Assembly: GCF_000002985.6 (NCBI RefSeq) | Contig: NC_003280.10 | Coordinates: forward strand, 13,636,501 to 13,700,500 | Origin: Caenorhabditis elegans | Lineage: Eukaryota; Nematoda; Chromadorea; Rhabditida; Rhabditidae | DNA: 64,000 nucleotides | Direction: 5' to 3' | Shown: in pieces, positions 40,301 to 55,300 of the stretch | Position numbering within the stretch: the stretch's first letter is position 1 | Layout: each line of letters starts with the position of its first letter | Position numbers and translations under genes: made by a program | The notes under the pieces: generated by a model | Seen by the model: the letters and a program-made list of their open reading frames with translations, nothing else | Told to the model about the DNA's origin: nothing | The model's database searches: none

Positions 40301-43300
40301 TGGGGGGTTTCGCGCATCGTTTTTACAAAAATGTTGAGGAAAATCTGCGCGAGTTTTACACAGATTTTTCATTCAAAATTGAGTTTTTCAGGCAGTTTCA
40401 AGTCGTCGATTTTCGCGTATTTCAGTGAGTGAAAAAATTCAAAAAATTACCATGCAAGAGCGCCTCTCGCAAGAAGGCCATCGTCGTTTCGAACGTCATT
40501 TTTTGGAGGGGTGATGAGCTCGACGACATGGCTCCGCGGTTGAATGGTTGGATTTGTCCGGTGAATGTCATGTAGTCGGCAGTTAGAGAGAGATGTCGCT
40601 TCGAGACCTCGATACCGTAGACGGCGAACACGTTGTTCATTTCCTGCAAAAAATATATATGTGATTAGTTGTGTGTTGGAAATTAATTTTTTAAATTTTT
40701 TTCCGAATTTTTCAACTAGATTCATAAAAATTTAAATTTAATCTTATTTTTTAAAAAGTTTTATCAAATTTTCATGTTTTTTCCAAATCTTTAGCTTGAA
40801 TCAGGCGTGGGCGGTAAGCGATTTTTTCCGGCAAATCGGCCCCACCGGCAAAATGCCGGAATTGAAAATTTCTAGCAAATCGGCAAGAATTGAAAATTTC
40901 CGGCAATTCAGCCAACCGGCAATTTTTCCGAAATTGATAATTTCCGGCAAATCGGCAATTTTCCTAAACTGAAAACTTCCGGCAAATCGGCAATTTTCAG
41001 AAAATTAAAATTTCCGGCAAATCGGCAATTTGCAGAAAATTAAAATTTCCGGCAATTCGGCAAATTGCCGGAAACGAAATTTCCGGCAAATCGGCAATTA
41101 GCCGGAATTGAAAATTTCCGACAAATCGGCAATTTTCAGAAAATTTCCAGCAAACCGGCAAATGTGCCGGAGTTGAAAATTTCCGGCAAATCGGCAAAAG
41201 ATTTGCCGGATTCGGTGAACACAATTTTCCTCACATTCTATTACTGAGAATGCGAAAATTCGAAAACCGAATAGCTTTTCCACTCTCAAAATTGGGAGCT
41301 TGAGCCCTTTTCAGACCTTTTCAGGCCCTTTTCTACCAGAAAAAAGCTTGGAAATTCAGTCTTCCCCCGAATTTCACCGATTTCAAGTAGGAACATCATA
41401 TGTATTTGAGGTTTTGCTGGTCAAATTTGTCGATCGATGTGAGAATTTCCGAGAAAACTACGTTTCAGGCCGTTTTCAGGCGCTTCCTCATGGTGTACAA
41501 ATCTCGGAAATTCAGTTTTCCGGGCTTTAAGTCAGATTCAATGTCTAAAATTGGGCAATTTCTCGCCAAATTTAGTGAATTGGAGTAAAAGCTTCACGTT
41601 GTCAAGCCCATGAGTGCCCAGTTCGCATTTACTGTTACCGTTTTGTTTAAGCCATTTTCAGGAGCTTCTCATAAAATTGCTAGAAAAAAGCTCGGAAATT
41701 TGAATTATTAATAAATATATTTCTCGGCTTCAATTATATTTCTCGGCTTCAAATCAGAATCTACGTCTGAATTTGGGCCATATTCAGGGCCTATTTGGGC
41801 CTGTGAGAACTTTCAGAGAATCATTTCCTGGTTCCAACTTTTTTCTTGGAAAATAGACTTGCTTCATCAATCAAACCAAAATTTTTCTGAGAAAAAAAAC
41901 TCGAATTTCCCGTTCCTTTGTGTCGTCCTCAATTCAACTGGACTTGTTTCTATTTCCAGTGTGCTGTTAGCACGTGAATCTCTTGTGTCAGCACGAACAA
42001 TTGGGATGTATAATGTGTATAGAATGGTTCAATAAATAATTCTCACCATTTTATAGTAGGAGGAGGAGGAGGAGGAGGAGGAAAAGTTCCCCAATCACCT
42101 CTCCTCTTCATACTCTCTCAATCATCTTCATATCATCCAAATAGTCAATAATCGATGAAAGAGAGAAGAACTGAGAGCATCGGGGGGCATCTCATCAGAG
42201 AATTGAATAGTCAAAGACATCAGAAGAACGCGGTGCGGTGACGTCGCAAGATCAGAAAGAGGCGAACACACACACACACACTTAATCACGACAACACGAC
42301 ACGACGACACTAGTAGACGAAGATGAAGAAGACGATGCTGGTGCGACGACGATTCGACCGCCTTCCGATGCTTCCAACCATCTGCGTCTCCACTGGAAAC
42401 CGTACAGTTTCAGCTGTGAACACCATTCGAGTGTGGTTGTGTCTATCTCTCCGATCGTCGCGAATCACTAACAGGTACCATCAACCAGGCAGAGAAGGCA
42501 GAGAGATAGAGACGAATGGAATGCAATTTCGGACCTCTTTCTCTCTCTCTCTCACTCTCTATTGTGAGGAAGTCCAGTCTTCAGAGAGGAAGGACGCACT
42601 AAAGATCGGTGTGGGTAGGTGCCTGCCTGCTACCGTACCCCTCTCCACACAAATGAATCAGGCTACGTTTTTATTTACATTTTGGAGGAGTTGGAGGACT
42701 GCGGGGGACTTTTCTCTATATGTCGAAATTTGAAAATATTGACATTAAATTCAACATTTCGGGACAACAATCATGCAATATGACTCATTGTGCAAAAACC
42801 GGCAAGTGCCGAAATTGCCGATTGCAGGAAATTCACAAAACCGGCAAGTGCCGCAATTGCACATTGCCGGAAATTTCCAAAAACGGCAAGTGCCGAAATT
42901 GCCGATTGCAGGAAATTCACAAAACCGGCAAGAGACGAAATTGCCAATTGCCGTAAAACATCACAAAGTAGTAACATTTTTTGGAGTCAGTTAAGCACGG
43001 CAAATTTGCCAAAATCGCCTAATTTCCCGATCTCGGCAAATTTAGAGATTTGCCGCACACCCCTGGCGGAGAGCTTGTGCTTTTTGCCTTGAAAAGTCTT
43101 TCAGGACAACCTGAGCTTCAATGTCCAGGTTTTCCTTCATTTTCAGATTCGACAAGCTTCATGGGGCAATACTTTTCTTCTTTTCAAGCCACATGACACA
43201 ATTCTGTCTGCGCAAAAGCCTCTTTTGACCTCGACTTGCAGAAGCAGCATCAGCAGCAGCAGCTTGTGTTGCCCAAATTAGGACTGTACACAATCAAATT

Positions 43301-46300
43301 TCTCTAGTCTCATCATTCGAGAAAACATTAAAGAGAAAACGACGGCTGCGATGCTTACGACAATAGTTCGAAGTTTATTGCTGACAATTCGGAAAGCTTC
43401 CGCAATTACGATCATCATCGTCGTTTTCTTCGCCTGCTGCTGCAGCAGTTATCGCCTTCCTTAAAAGACCAACTACGTCAGAGAGAGTAAAACTCTTGTT
43501 TCATAGGAATACAGCCAAGCCAAGCCAAAAAAAAAAAAGAATAAATATTCCTTCAAATCTTCATCAAAAACTTTCATATTCTACACACGTGTCGTTCACA
43601 TGAGATGTCCTTTTCTCCCTTTCACTCTATTAATAGCGAAAAAAAGATTTATGACAGTGGCGAAACGAACAAATCGGACGGTATCATTGTGACGGCGGCA
43701 CGTCGTACTGCTGCAGTACGCTAAGAGTGCCGAATGTCGGTCAAGAATTGACGAGGTGCCGAGGTCAGAAGGGCACCAAGGTTGAAATTGGAAGATAATT
43801 GGAGCCAAGGGTAGGCGGCGAACGATTTTTCGGCAAATCGGAAAATTGCCGGAATTAAAACTTTCGGCAAATCGGCAAATTGCAGGAATTGAAATTTCCG
43901 GAAAATCGGAAAATTGCTGAAAATTAAATTTTCCGCCAAATCGGCAAATTGCCGGAATTGGAAATTTCCGGCAAGCCGGCAATTTGCCGAATTTATCGAC
44001 AAAAAATGTTTCTTTTTTGGAACTTCAAGATATTAATTCGCGTGGTGAAGAAGACAGAATCACGGGATGTAGCACATTTTTTTGTGATCGCGTCTAGAGA
44101 ATTCAAATTTCGATTTAAGAAATTCCGAATTTCAAAATCCGCTAATTCTAGTAGGAACCTAAATTAGAGGTACTTAGTTAGACTAGAGTTCGCCAATTTC
44201 AGTACAATTTCAAGCTGAAATTGGAAACTGGCAATTTCGAATTTGAGGAAGTAATCGTTAAATGAAGATAGTTTGCTGAATTGGAATTGGTAAATCGTCA
44301 GACTTCAGAAGATTGCCAAAATGTCGAAATGGACCTTGGAACGGAACGGCAAAACAGTTATTTGGCGGCCAAATTGAGAAATTGCCAAACTAAACTTGGC
44401 AGATCATTACCGAAGTTCGTCGAGCTGTGGACTGATTCGAAAGAACACTTTCAAGTGAATCGCCGTGTGGATCTATGGATCTACTGATCAAATAAGCCGA
44501 GTTTCTTTATAGCCGATCCTTGGCTGATCCTAGCTTTTCTCTAGAGTTGCCGCGGAAAGATCCTTTTGCAAAAGTGCCGAGAAGTCTGATTTTCTGTGTT
44601 TCTTGTCGATTTGCCGCCGATCCTCAAAGCATCGGTGCAGTTGAAATTGTCTATTAATAGAACCATCATCGTTCACACACGTGTCGGGGAGAAGACGCGC
44701 CGTCTTTATTACGGTGGTGATGATGGTTGTTATCAAAAAAGGCGATAGCAACCATAAATCTTTCTCCTCCTCTGTTCTCGGAGATTGCCGCCATGTGACA
44801 TGCCGTGGGAGAGTGTGTTAATTGTGTGTGGTTATAACCAACAATTAACAAAGTGAAGAATAGGTTCAGAAGAAGAATAAGACACACTTTTTGTGATAAG
44901 TGTACCTGGTGTACGGTGTCTTTGATGTATCGGAGAGGAAGTCGTCGGAGAAGCTGGCACCGTAATCTAGTTCATCCGAGTCAGAGATGAGCAATAATAG
45001 CAGAACAACTAGAATCTCAAACCAGGGCAACGGCAAAATCAGCAAATTGCCGGAATTGAAAATTCCGGCAAATCGGCAAATTTGCCTAAAATTAAAATTT
45101 CCAGCAAATCGGCAAATTTGCCTAAAATGAAAATTCCGGCAAATCAGCAAAATTGCCTAAAATTAAAATTTCCGGCAAATCAGCAAATTTGCCTAAAATT
45201 AAAATTACCGGCAAATCAGCAAATTTGCCTAAAATTAAAATTTCCGGCAAATCGGCAAATTTGCCTAAAATGAAAATTTCCAGCAAATCAGCAAATTGCC
45301 GGAATTGAGATATTCCGGCAAAACGGCAAATTGCCGAATTAGGTCAACTTTTACCGGAAACTGACGGTTTTTACGGTAAATTTTTACGTTTTTTAATCAA
45401 AAATGTCAATTTCCACTCCATTTTGCTTAAATTTTCAAATTTTCCGCGGAAGAATAATCCAAGTCAGTGATGAACGGTGAATTTTTTTCAAAATTCGACA
45501 TTTTTTAGGCTTCTTTTAGGCATATTGGAATTTTCACTAAAAATTTTCAAAACTCTTGTGGAGAATTCCAGCTTTTCCTAGACTTTGTGCTATAAAATTT
45601 TCTTGATAAAATTGGCATTTTCAGACGAATTCGGTTTTTTTAAAAAGATTTTTTGGGCTTAAACTTAGAATTTTCTTTTAAATTTCTGAAATTCCAGCTT
45701 TACCAGGCTTTTGCTAGAATATGTGCTATTTCAGTCGGATTTTAACAATTTCCTAGTAAAAAAGTGATGTTTTCAGACGAATTTGACCAACTTCTATAGG
45801 AAATTGGCGATTTTTGGCGATTTTTTAACTCAAAAATGCCAATTTTCACCCAATTTTGCTCAAACTTCTCCAAAAAAAAAAAAAAAACTCCCTTACAGTA
45901 GTGATAGCCTTAGAGCAAGCTTCAACTCCATAATTCTCGAGAATCAAGTTCAGATCGTTCGAATAGACCGAATTGACGTCGAGCACGTCTGCGTGCTTGA
46001 AGAATGCAGCCAAATTGACTCCTTGCGTCTGCAGAATTGTCATTTCTTTTCCGTTTTTCTGCTCAGTCGTCTCGACGCATCGCTCGATTCCCGGAGTTTG
46101 ATGGACGATGAATAGTTCGACTTCTCTGGAAATGAAGAGGAATTTTATATTAAATACCGTATTTTTTCTATTATTAGGTCTCCAAATAAGTTCCGGTTCA
46201 AAAATCATAACTTTCTTCGCTGCGAATCGATTTTTATGAAACTTTGGGAATTTATGTTATCAACTATGATCTTTCATTTGACAATAGTCACAAAATTTTT

Positions 46301-49300
46301 TGGCCGTCCGAATTGCCCTAACTCGGAGCCAATTTTTTCAGGCATTTTTCAGATCTCGCTTCTTTTCAGGTTTCACTTGAGGTTTGTGTGCGGATTTTGC
46401 TTAGTTTAGTACACAATGTAAGAAAACAAAAAAAGTTTGGGAAAAATCCGTCCAAAAAATTTATTTTTTGTCGGTCGTCAAAAAATCTTCAAAATAATTT
46501 TTTTCGAAAATTCTTGATTTTTTATACAAATATGATGTAACCAAGTGCAAACTATTGTTAGACATACAAAACATTTGAGTATGAAATTTGGATCTCGAGA
46601 AATACTCCAAAAACTCAAAAATATTTCGAAAAATATATGTTTTCTGCTATTATTTTAGTGTGACGCACTAAATTGAAATGTTTTGTATGTGTAAAAATAG
46701 TTTGCACTTGGTTACATCATTTTTGTATAAAAAATCAAGAATTTTCGACAAAATTTTTTTGAAGATTTTTTGACGACCGACGAAAAAAAATTTTTTTGGA
46801 CGGATTTTTTTCCAAACTTTTTTTGTTTTCTTACATTGTGTACTAAACTAAGCAAAATCCGCACATAGACCTCAATTGAAACCTGAAAAGAAGCGAGATC
46901 TGAAAAATGTCTGAAAAAATTGGCTCCGCGTTAGGGCACTTTGGATGGTCAAAAAATTTTGTGACTATTGTCAAATGAAAGATCATGGTTGATAACGTAA
47001 ATTCCCACAGTTTCATAAAAATCGATACGCAGCGAACAAAGTTATGATTTTTGACCCGGAACTTATTTGGAGACCTAATAATATGGCTGCAAGACTATTT
47101 TTCGATGGTCTTCCGGCTTGCAATACTAATAGGGAGTGCAAGACTATTAGGGAGTGCAATACTAATTTTCAGAACATTTTTTCTGGCTTTGAGCTTACTG
47201 GGTTTTTTCGAAAAAAGCTCGAATCTTATGTGTGAAAATTTAGAAATTTTGATTTTAATTGTAACATATAAGTTCAAAAACTCAAATCTTGTAGAAATGT
47301 TGTGAAAAACTGTTGCAAAATAGGCAAAAAATGCTGTTGAAATCCTGAAATCAGCGATACGGGTTTGCAATTAAAAAAAAAGTAAACGCAAGACTAATAG
47401 GGAGTGCAAGACTAATATGGAGTGCCATACTAGCTTTCGGAAGGTCTCCGAGGGGCAATACTAATAGGGAGTGCAAGTCTAATAGGGAGGCCATACTAAT
47501 AGAAGAAATACGGTATCTTCTATTAATATGGCCTCCATATTAGACTTGCACTCCCTATCAGTATTGCCCCTCGGAGACCTTCCAAAAATTAGTATGGCAC
47601 TCCCTATTAGTCTTGCACTCTCTAATAGTCTTGCGTTTACTTTTTTGTATTGCAAACCCGTCTCGCTAATTTCAGGATTTCAACAATATTTTTTGCCTAT
47701 TGTGCAACAATTTTTCACAAAATTTATACGAAATGAAGTTTTTGAACTTATATGTTACAATTAAAATCAAAATTTCCAAATTTTCACATAAGATTCGAGC
47801 TTTTTTCGAAAAAAACCCAGTAAGCTCAAAGTCAGAAAAATATTCTGAAAATTAGTATGGCACTCCCTATTAGTCTTGCACTCCCTATTAGTATAGCAAG
47901 CGGGAAGACCATCGAAAAATAGTATTGCAGCCATATTAATAGGTCTCCAAATAAGTTCCGGGTCAAAAATCATAACTTTGTTCGCTGCGTATCGATTTTT
48001 ATGAAACTGTGAAAGCATCCAAAAAAAAAAATTTCCAGAAATTTGTAAGGTTTTAACAGTAAGTTTTCGTGATTTTGAAGATTTCCCCATAAATTTTTGA
48101 AAAAAAAAACTTTTTTGGAATTTCTTAGAATTAAAACACGATTTTTCGTTTTTTTTTTCAAAATTCGACATATAATTCCAGTTTTCAATTATTTTTCGTC
48201 CTATGATTTTTTCGCAAAATCTCATAAAATTCGCATTTTCTCATGATATTTTTCAGTGAAAAAAACCGCGTTTCGCTGAAATTTTTGCATATGAATATTT
48301 TTTTTGTTGCATTTTTAAAAGTCTGTTTTACATGAAAAAAAGCTTATTTCCGGCTCGAAAACTATGAATTTTAAAAAATCTCAGTAAAAAATTCGCATTT
48401 TCTCGCAATTGCAAAAAAAAACCCGAAATTTTGTAGTTTTTGTGCAAAAATCCCGTTTTTTTTGCCAATTTTTAAGAGAAAAAAGCGTTTTGTTGGAATT
48501 TTCTGCTTTTCATAATTTTCATAGCTTTTTTTCAACAAAAATTGTAGTTACTATTATTCCAAAAAAAAATGTCGTAAAATTTACATTTCCTCACAATTCG
48601 GACCAAAATTTTGTAGTTGTTAACTAGAAATATCGTTTTTTTTGTCTCATTTTTAGGAGCGAAAACGTGTTTTGCTGGAATTTTTGTGCAATTTTTTTTC
48701 TTGACTTTTTTTTTCGCTTTTTACATAGATTTCCCGATTTTTCAGAAAATTTCTGCAAAATCTCAAAAAAATTTCTTCTTAAAAAAATGGCAAGAAAATC
48801 ACAATTTTTCAGCTTTGAAATTTCCGCTAAAAAATCTCATAAACATTTTTGCACATTTTTTTAAACCTAAATTTTGTAGTTTTCGGTCAAAAATCACGTT
48901 TTTTTGTCAATTTTAGATGAAAAAATGCGTTTTTTTTTCATTTTCTTGATTTTTCCAAATTTTCAGAGAGCTTTTCCGTACTTTTCAACAATCGAAGAAA
49001 CATCCATCTTGGTCTTATTCCTCAGTGGAAGCTCGAAAACCACTTCACACCACTTATTCGACTTGACATCATACGTATACGATGAAATATTCTCGGAAAG
49101 CCGCTGAACAGATTGAATTCTCGACGAGTTGACCAGTAGTGGCTCCGTCGTCTGATCCTCTCCATCCAATCCCTCCTTCTTCACATCTTCCGAATCCGAA
49201 TCCATCGGCTCCTCTTCTTCTCGAACCTCGACTCTCTCCTCATCTTCTCCCTCATAATCCGCCCCCTCATCTCGATGTCTGCGATGAAGCCTAGCTTCAG

Positions 49301-52300
49301 CTGCATCAGCTTCACGTCCTCCGTCGGCTTCCTCGTCAGACGAATCTCCATTGTCGGGTCCCTGAAGTCCGCGATTCTTTGTCCCGCCAGTTTCAATTCC
49401 CGCTGCCATATTTCCCTGACGCATAGTACGATGAGACATTTGCTGATAGTCGGTAATCTCGTGATATTTCTTTTTAATCGCCTGAGCCACACGGAGAATG
49501 AATCGCTTTTCGATTTCTTCCATAATCTGCGAACGTTTCAGGTGTCGGGCTCCGAGTTCACGCTTCTCGGCGGCCAGAATGTCGATGCGGAGGTGGTAGC
49601 GGCGGCAGGATTGACTGGAAAAAAATTATGAATTTTTACTTTTTTTTTCAAATGTTTTATTTGCAGTTTGTGCTGAATTTATTAGGTTTTTAAATATACA
49701 AATAAAATTTTTTTTTAAGTTAAATTTTCTTACAGAAAATCGGAAATTGTGAATTTTGTTAAATGCTTGAAAATAATTTTTTGCTTAAAAAATCAGATTT
49801 TTTAATTTTGAAAAAAAAAACTGTTCTACAAATTCTAGAAATCGGAGGTCCGGCAAATCGGCGAATTGCCGAAATTGAAAATTTCCGGCAAACCGGCAAA
49901 TTGCCGAAAATTAAGAATCCGGCAAGTCGGCAATTTGACGGAATTAAAATTTCCGACGACAAATCGGCAAATCGGCAAATAGCCGGAAAAGAAAATTTCT
50001 GGCAAATCGGCAAATTGAATTGCCGGAATTGAAAATTTCTGGCAAATCGGCAAATTGAATTGCCGGAATTGAAAATTTCTGGCAAATCGGCAAATTGCCG
50101 GAATTGAAAATTTCTGGCAAATTGTTGATTTGCCGAATTTATCGGACAACGGCAAAGTTAAAAAATTTGTTGATTCTTAGACACTAAAATATAAAAATTT
50201 CCGATTTTTATGGTTTTTTTCCATTTTTTACACTTAAAAATTGTCTAGAATTTTCTTTAAATCCTTTTTTTTTTCGCTGAAAAAAAATTGGCCACAATTT
50301 GGAAAATCTCAATTTTTTTCAGATTTCTGTCTCAGATTTTTTTTTTCAAATTTTTACACCCAAAAAATATGTCTAGAATTTTCAATAAATCTGCCAAGCA
50401 GCAGCCTCTTTCCGTTTTTGATAAATTTAAATTGAGCAAAATTTGAAAAATCTCAACTTTTCCGATTTTTCCGTAGTTTTGCACCTAAAACTTGTATGGA
50501 ATTTCCTTTAAACCCGTTTTTCGCTGAAAAAAAATTGAGCAAAATTTGGAAAAAACTCATTATTTTTTTTTTTCCAAAATTTTGCACTTAAAATTGTCTA
50601 GAATTTTTAGTAAATCCTCATTTTTTCGCTAAAAAAAATTGAGCAAAATTTGAAAAATCCCGATTTTTCTAGCTTTTTTCCAATTTTTACACCTACAAGC
50701 TGTCTAGAATTTCCGTAATTTTTTTTCGGTAAGAAAATAGCGCAAAATTTGAAAAATCTCAATTTCTCAGATTTTTTTTATACGTCAGAAAATCTGCATT
50801 TTTTTTCCAATTTTTAAACACAAAAATTGTCTAGAATTTTTTGTAAAAAATCCTTTTTTTAGCTAAAAAAATTGAGCAAAGTTTGAAAAATCTCAATTTT
50901 TTCAGATTTTTGTCTCAGAAAATCCGCATTTTTTGCAAGTTTTGCACCTAAAACTTGTATGGAATTTCCTTTAAACCCGTTTTTCGCTGAAAAAAAATTG
51001 AGCAAAATTTGGAAAAAACTCATTATTTTTTTTTTCCAAAATTTTGCACTTAAAATTGTCTAGAATTTTTAGTAAATCCTCATTTTTTCGCTAAAAAAAA
51101 TTGAGCAAAATTTGAAAAATCTCAATTTCTCAGATTTTTTGTGTAAGAAAATCGGAATTTTTCCTTTTTTCTAATTTTTACACCTAAAAGTGTCTAGAAT
51201 TTTTTGTAAATAAATCCTTGTTTTCGCTGAAAAAAAGAACAAATTTTGGAAAAAATTAAATTTTTCAGGTTTTGTCTCAAAAAATCGGAATTTTTTCCTT
51301 TTTCCAATTTTTAAACACAAAAATTGTCTAGAATTTTTTGTAAAAAATCCTTTTTTCGCTAAAAATTTAATATTTTCCGAATTTTCCCAAATTTCTGCGT
51401 AATTTCAATGCAATCTCCGCACTTTTGTGTCAACGTAATCTTCTCTTCCAACGAGAAATTCTTCAACAATTGCTTCAAATAGACTCGATCCAACTCCCGC
51501 TTAATCGAATCGATACGATCCCTTGATGTTCCAGCGATGACGGCAATCGATGCACTTGGCGTTGCGATGCTCTTCGACGCAGTCATCAAAATTTCTCGAA
51601 GACGCGGAATTCCTAGAGTAACGTTCATTTCTCCACGACCGGCAAAATGGAAAGTGTTCAGTGTCATTTGAGTTGATGGTTCTCCGATTGATTGAGCAGC
51701 GAGGAGTCCGACGTTCTCTCCTGGATCGGCGAGGGATCTCATTCCTGAAATTTTGAGATTATAGTTTTAAAAAAATTCAATTTATCCGTAAAATTCAGCA
51801 TTTTCCGAAAAAAAAATTTTTTTGCTATTTTTTGCCTAAAATGGTTTTTTATTGAACCAGAACCCAAAATGGCAAAAAAAAGAAGATTTTTTTGGTTTTT
51901 TAGTACAAATTGGCAAAAAAAAAAAACTTTTTTGTGGTTTTTTTTTTTGCCCAAAACGGGCAAAAAAAAATGTAGAAATCGGGGTAATTTGAGCTAAAAA
52001 TAGTCAGAATTTAAAAAAAATCTTTTTTTTTGGTTTATTTAAGCCAAAATGACAAAAAAAATGTTTCTGATTTTTTGCCAAAAATGACAAAAGAAAGGTT
52101 TTTTTGGTTTTTTAGTACAAAATGGCAAAAAATGTTTTTTCTTTTCGTTTTTTGCCCAAAAGACGAAAAAATAAGTTTTTGTTTTGCCCAAAATGACAAA
52201 AAGAAAGGCTTTTTTTGGTTTTTTAGTACAAAATAGCAAAAAAAAAAATTTTTTTGTTGTTTTTATTGCCCAAAATGGCAAAAAAAATTGGTTTTTTTGC

Positions 52301-55300
52301 TATTTTTTTTTTGCCTAAAATGGAAAAAGCTCAAATTGTTTCTTTTTCTTTAAGTTTCTTTTTCCTCGAATTTCAAAAAATTAAGCTATTTTTAATTTTT
52401 TGGCAAAAACTGCCAGTTTAGACAAAAAAAACCCACAAAAAGCGCTCAAAATTCTGGGGTTTTCAGCCATTTTCATCCGATTTTTTTTAAAAGCTATATA
52501 TATATATCTACAGTTTTTTCGGAAAAATTGCCAATTTTGGGCAAAAATCGTGTTTTTCAGTCAATTTTCCTCGTATTTTGGAACAAAAATCGGCTATTTT
52601 TAATTTTTTTAAATTAAAAATTGTCTTTTTAGCCAAAAAATCCATAGAAAACGCCTAAAAATAAGTATTTGAAATCAATCTTCCTCAAATTTCGAAAAAA
52701 AAAATTCCGTTTTTTGGCAAAAATTGTCATTTTGGGCCAAAAAAAATCGTGTTTTTAAAGGTGGACTACACCCTGTAGGGAAATTGCTTTAAAACACGCC
52801 TATTCATTATTTCACTGATTTTCTTCATTTTTTGAAGTTTTTTAATCAGAAAATGAACGAAATTTTCAAGTTTTTTTCTCCAATTCCATCTCGAAAAACC
52901 CGCGGGGCGAACCTTTCCAATACAGCGTCCTCTTCAACACCTCCTTCGGTGGCTCCTCATCATCCACCTTCTTCACCCGCCGCGTACAGAACCCCTCAAT
53001 CTCATCCAACATCTTCTCCGGTAGGGCTCCAAGCTTGCACGTCGGGTTGAACCTCTCATCCACCGCTTCCGGACACTTTTTCGGAATTCCACGGGCGTAC
53101 TGCTCGCGTTCTTCGAGGGAAAGCTCAAACCACATCGCAAGGATCCGCTTCTTCTCCATGCCGATGTGCTCCGCGGAGAAGTTTGTGAATGCTGAGAAAT
53201 AGGACTTTTTTGTGCCCGATTTCCCAGATTTCTCGGCCTTTTTCTTCCACTTAACAATCTTTTTATACCGCTTCTCGGTCTCCTTAATTCCAAAATCAGC
53301 ATCTGTAACTCCTTCAGGCTTCGACGCAAGTGTCACCGCTTCCAGATTATCTTCCAGGAACGGCATAGTCTTTTTATTCAAAAAAGTCGCCTTCGTCGTG
53401 TCCATTCCATCCTCTCCATACCGAAACTGAATCACCGATCCATCATGATCCCTGACGGTCGAGTCGTAGTGCACACGGATTCCCTCCAAATGCTTGATGA
53501 TACAACGTTGGAGGTATCCCGACCGGGAAGTCTTTACAGCCGTATCAATAAGACCTTCTCGACCGGCCATTGTGTGAAAGAACAGCTCCTGTGGATTCAT
53601 TCCGGTCAAAAATCGCTGATCAATGTATCCACCTGCCCGCGGGGATGGATCAAAGCATCGGAACGATGGGAGAGTCCGTCCGGCGATCGTCACAGCCATA
53701 CGCTTGCCTTCCAACTCAATTTGGCCTAGACAGCCTGAAATCTGAATAGCATTGACTGCGGATCCTTTGGCTCCGGATTGAATCATCAGTTGCAGAGCAT
53801 TTTGTGGGAAAAGCCGGAGAAGACCAGTCGGCACACAGGATTTTGTGATGGCGTCGTTGTATTTGGCGATTCCTTGCTTCATACCGAAATCCAACATTTT
53901 CACGTCAGTCCCTTGTCCACGTGGATTACAATAGGTGGCTGCGAGCGTTCGCTTGATCTCTGCCGGCGTCGCAGTGTCTGGAAGGCCGAACGCTGTCTTG
54001 ACGACTTGATTTCCAATGGTTCTGGATTCCATGACGGCTTCCTTGCGTTTTCCGTCGGCATCCTTGACGACGAGAATGTCGGCGACTCCGAGGGTGAAGC
54101 CGTGGAACTGGAAAATTTTTGAGAATTTTTTGAAATTTTACAGCTCAAAACAGGATTTTTGTGTGTTTTTTCCCGGGAAAAAGGTAAATTTCGATAAAAA
54201 AATATATTTTTGTGGATTATTTAGGGTTTGCTGGCTTTTTTGACATTGAAAAGTTGGCAAAATGCCAGATTTTAGAAGAAAATTGGCTTTTTTATTCCGA
54301 AATTTCGATAATTTCGGGCCAATTTTTTTCAATTTTTCTCAAAATAAACCCATGGATAAGCAATTATGAGCAATTTTTACAGAAAAATTGAAAATTTTCG
54401 CTGAATTTATTGTAATTTGAATAAATTCAAGGTTTTTGCAATTTTTTTAAATATACATATAGTAAATTTAACTTTTTAAATTAGCTTTTGGAGCAAAATT
54501 TCTGTTCGAAAAAATCTCAAATTTAATGTTTTAAAGTAAAATTGCATTTTTTCTCTGAAAATAGATATTTTCACAATTTTTCAGATAATTTCTTCAATTT
54601 TTCGTTTTTTTTTAAATTTTGTACTTGTTTGCATAAATATGAGAGGATTTAAATTTTTTTTCATAATGTTTCAGAACTTTTAGTTTTTTAGTTTTAAAAA
54701 TCTCGAATAAGCAAAGAAATTGTTTTTTTTTTTTGAAAAATAGGTATTTCTCTCATGTTCAGATATTTTCCATAGAAATTAAAAGTTATAGATGAATTTA
54801 TTTTTAAAAAATAATAATATAATTAAATTTTAATTCTAAAAATGTTCAGCGTTCAGAATTTTTATTTTCAGAAAAAAAACTAGGAAAAATTGGAGAAATT
54901 AGGAAATTTTTCGTTCTTTTTTCAGATATTTTTTAGAGATGTTTTAAATTTAAATTTAAAAAAATTTCAGAATTTTTTATTAGAAAAAATAGGGGTTCTT
55001 TGTAATTTTCAAATAATTTAACCCGATTTTTCTTTTTATTTATTAAAAAATATTTATTCAAGCAAAATTGAAACTGAAAAAAATTGCTCTGAACAAGTTT
55101 TTTTTTAACTTTTAGAACATTTTTTTACAAAAAAAAACGCTATTTTAATTCTGAAAAATAGGCATTTTTCTCTATTTTTCAATTAATTTCCATTGATTTT
55201 TCTCCACAAAATTTCAATTTTTATTAAATTTGTTCTGAAATGTATATATTTTTCTCCAGTTTTTCTCCAAAATTACCTGCAAATAGGTCGTAAAAAGCCG

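Noticed and set aside
43240..43455. CAGCAG and CTGCTGCTGCAGCAG runs as part of a coding exon
   Set aside because: No frame with splice support. It is intronic simple sequence inside the polymerase gene.
52030..52281. Small ORFs on both strands with FFVILGK/KKPKK repeats
   Set aside because: They are products of the CAAAATGGCAAAAAA repeat within polymerase intron 4.
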